Shown one piece after another: positions 7,493-8,571 of a stretch of 8,571 bases of DNA. This stretch comes from an uncultured Collinsella sp. (GTDB taxonomy: Bacteria > Actinomycetota > Coriobacteriia > Coriobacteriales > Coriobacteriaceae). Each line of letters begins with the position of its first letter. Positions within the stretch are counted from its first letter, which is position 1. The notes under the pieces were generated by a model that did no database searches, was not told where the DNA came from, and was given only the letters and a program-made list of their open reading frames with translations. The stretch covers positions 1-8,571 of the forward strand of contig USOF01000034.1 of assembly GCA_900556285.1 (NCBI GenBank), in the 5' to 3' direction. The position numbers and the translations under genes were made by a program.

Positions 7493-7520
7493 GCTCAGCC
7501 TGCCCAGGCGGCAGCTGGTA
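7488..7520. repeat. Inverted repeat (operator-like dyad or hairpin) upstream of the BvgS-like kinase
   Basis: The arms TACCAGCT (7488-7495) and AGCTGGTA (7513-7520) are perfect complements. Inside them is a second short dyad, GCCTG-CC-CAGGC (7498-7509), offset by half a base from the outer centre. The outer arm overlaps the possible -10 of the kinase and the other end abuts the ACTAGT array. It could be a repressor/activator site or an RNA hairpin; the sequence does not decide. Confidence 0.5.
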
Positions 7521-7603
7521 GTCATTGGGGACGTTCTTAAACGACTAGTCATCGGGGACGTTCTTGTTTGACTAGTCATTTAAGAACGTCCCCGATGACT
7601 AGT
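7517..7603. repeat. Three-unit palindromic repeat array with exact 27-bp ACTAGT spacing
   Basis: The palindrome ACTAGT occurs at 7544, 7571 and 7598, exactly 27 bp apart, with a degenerate fourth node GGTAGT at 7517. Between the nodes lie three 21-bp cores built on CATCGGGGACGTTCTT: 7523-7543 (plus), 7550-7570 (plus) and 7577-7597 (inverted). Units 2 and 3 form a perfect 22-bp inverted repeat (7544-7565 with 7582-7603), and the 16-nt spacer holds the palindrome TGACTAGTCA. Each unit also has ACTAGTCAT/ATGACTAGT-type ends. It lies between divergent genes. It resembles REP-like mobile palindromes with GGGGACGTTC cores seen near Y1-transposase families, but that link is from memory and unproven here. 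Confidence 0.8.
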
Positions 7604-7625
7604 TCCGTTTGCGGGGGAGGCGTGG

Positions 7626-7631
7626 GACAAT
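7626..7631 (+). promoter_or_regulatory. Weak candidate -10 for the channel gene
   Basis: GACAAT, preceded by TG one base upstream (TGGGACAAT, 7623-7631), is the best -10-like element before the channel gene, 40 bp from the ATG. A TTCCGT at 7603-7608 would serve as a poor -35 at 17 bp spacing, overlapping the last base of the palindrome array. Confidence 0.25.
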
Positions 7632-7671
7632 ACCGAGCGAACGTGATTGGTTGTCCGTGGAAAGGGTCGCG

Positions 7672-8097
7672 ATGAAAAAGCTCAGGACGCTTGCTGACGT
7701 GTTACGCCAGGCGGGCTTCGTGCGCATTACGGAGCTATTCCTCGTCTTTTACTTGCTGTGCGCGACGGCCGTCTGGCTGTCCGAGCCCACGAACCTCACG
7801 TTTGGCGATGGCCTGTGGTTTAGCTTTGAGACAGTCTCGACCATCGGCTTTGGCGACATCCCGGCCGAGACACCGGTTGCCCGCGCCATTACCGTCATTC
7901 TGAGCGTCATCAGCATCTTCTACATCGCCATGCTCACGGGCGTGGCGGTGAACTACTGCAATACGCTTATCAAGATGCGTCAAAAGGACACCATGGCACG
8001 CTTTATGGATGATCTGGAGCATTTGGAAGAGCTCGATCGCGACGAGCTTGCCGATCTTTCGCGTCGCGTGCGCGAGTATCGTCGACGCCAGCGCTAA
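7672..8097 (+). CDS. Two-TM potassium channel family protein (Ion_trans_2)
   Basis: A 141-residue integral membrane protein with the classic TM-pore-TM layout: TM1 at about 20-37, a pore helix at about 45-56 (GLWFSFETVS), the selectivity filter T57-I-G-F-G-D62 and TM2 at about 70-93. TxGFGD in place of TxGYGD is a common natural filter variant that still conducts K+. The cytosolic tail (about 98-141) is a short charged helix (DDLEHLEELDRDELADLSRRVREYRRRQR), probably a coiled coil aiding tetramer assembly; no RCK/TrkA_N ligand domain is present. The reading frame extends upstream to a TTG at 7609, but AAAGGG at 7661-7666, 5 nt before the ATG at 7672, and the natural protein start MKKLRTLADVL favour 7672. 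It is followed after 35 bp by a LOG-family gene on the same strand. Confidence 0.85.
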   Translation: MKKLRTLADVLRQAGFVRITELFLVFYLLCATAVWLSEPTNLTFGDGLWFSFETVSTIGFGDIPAETPVARAITVILSVISIFYIAMLTGVAVNYCNTLIKMRQKDTMARFMDDLEHLEELDRDELADLSRRVREYRRRQR

Positions 8098-8132
8098 GAC
8101 GAACGTCGCGCGCCACAACAGGGGGACTGAAT

Positions 8133-8523
8133 ATGCATATCACCGTGTATCTGGGTGCCAACACTGGCAATGACCCGGCGTTTCTGCCCGCGGTGCAGGA
8201 GCTGGGCAACTGGATTGGCGCCAACGGGCACGCGCTGGTATACGGCGGGTCCGAATCGGGCCTGATGGGCGCGCTCGCCGATAGCGTGCTCGAGGCAGGC
8301 GGACACGTGACGGGTGTTGAGCCGAGCTTTTTTATCGAGGCCGAGTTTCAACATGACGGTATCGACGACCTTATCGTGACGAGCGATATGGCCGAGCGCA
8401 AGGCCAAGATGATTGAGCTCGGCGAGGTGTTCATCGCCTTTCCCGGCGGGACGGGCACGCTCGAGGAGATTGCCGAGGTCATGTCCGCTGTGTCGTTGGG
8501 GCACCTGAGTGCTCCGTGCATCC
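8133..8523 (+). CDS. LOG family protein (cytokinin-type nucleoside 5'-monophosphate phosphoribohydrolase-like), 3' truncated by contig end
   Basis: The first 130 residues of a Rossmann-fold LOG/'lysine decarboxylase-like' protein (usual length about 180-190). Characterised members hydrolyse the N-glycosidic bond of nucleoside 5'-monophosphates; most bacterial ones have no confirmed substrate and are not lysine decarboxylases. Visible signatures are VYLGANTGNDP, LVYGGSESGLMGALADSVLEAGG, the catalytic-site ERK (E88, R89, K90) and PGGTGTLEE (104-112). The start ATG at 8133 has AGGGGG (8120-8125) upstream. The frame stays open to the window edge, but everything after about 8523 is sequencing adapter, so the apparent C-terminus VSYTHLRAHETPEHL is artificial. 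Spacing of 35 bp suggests possible co-transcription with the channel gene. Confidence 0.9.
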
Positions 8524-8571
8524 CTGTCTCTTATACACATCTCCGAGCCCACGAGACTCCTGAGCATCTCG
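8524..8571 (+). other. Illumina Nextera adapter contamination (transposon mosaic end, read-2 adapter, i7 index)
   Basis: CTGTCTCTTATACACATCT at 8524-8542 is the 19-bp hyperactive Tn5 mosaic end used in Nextera libraries. It is followed by CCGAGCCCACGAGAC (8543-8557, Nextera read-2 adapter complement), TCCTGAGC (8558-8565, matching the i7 index known as N704) and ATCTCG (8566-8571, start of the P7 side). The order and spacing are exactly those of adapter read-through, so this is not genomic sequence. The exact junction could be a base or two different if the genome happens to match. Confidence 0.98.

Noticed and set aside
7517..7603. CRISPR array
   Set aside because: The repeated part is the core itself, one unit is inverted, and there are no variable spacers of constant length. 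No cas genes are present.
8524..8542. Natural Tn5/IS50 transposon end
   Set aside because: The 19 bases are the engineered mosaic end, not a natural IS50 outside or inside end, and are followed by Nextera adapter and index.
8094..8567. Minus-strand 157-codon open frame at the right edge
   Set aside because: Its start lies in adapter sequence and the rest is antisense to the LOG-family gene with its PGGTGTLEE motif.

Overview
The window looks like chromosome from a high-GC Gram-positive gut actinobacterium. Base composition (about 58-60% GC by eye), codon use and the set of signalling genes point to a Coriobacteriia member such as Collinsella. This is an inference from style, because no rRNA or other taxonomic marker is present. 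The last 48 bases are not genomic: they are an Illumina Nextera adapter with an index, so the biological sequence ends at about 8523.

Layout. (1) 2-850: the C-terminal part of a MalY/PatB-type PLP-dependent C-S lyase, closed by a 15-bp perfect hairpin. (2) 995-4053, plus strand: a two-gene operon with ATGA overlap, encoding a family-3 solute-binding lipoprotein and a membrane hybrid histidine kinase (HisKA, HATPase_c, REC). (3) A 17-bp perfect hairpin shared by convergent genes. (4) 7449-4123, minus strand: a BvgS-like hybrid kinase with two extracytoplasmic family-3 binding domains built in, followed 42 bp later by a Nim-like/PNPOx-fold flavoprotein. (5) 7484-7603: an unusual divergent intergenic region with a dyad next to the kinase start and a regular array of ACTAGT palindromes spaced exactly 27 bp apart. 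(6) 7672-8523, plus strand: a small two-TM potassium-channel-like protein and the start of a LOG-family (PGGxGT) nucleotide hydrolase, truncated by the contig end.

How it may work together. The centre of the window is a convergent pair of hybrid kinases that use the same kind of ligand-binding module in two architectures: as a separate lipoprotein encoded next to its kinase, and as two domains fused to the kinase. Their receiver domains are strikingly alike. Neither kinase carries an Hpt domain, and no separate response regulator, Hpt protein or ABC transporter permease/ATPase lies in the window. The binding protein therefore probably serves sensing rather than transport, and the phosphorelay partners must be encoded elsewhere if they exist. 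The flavoprotein downstream of the BvgS-like kinase is a plausible co-transcribed gene, but its link to the kinase is only positional.
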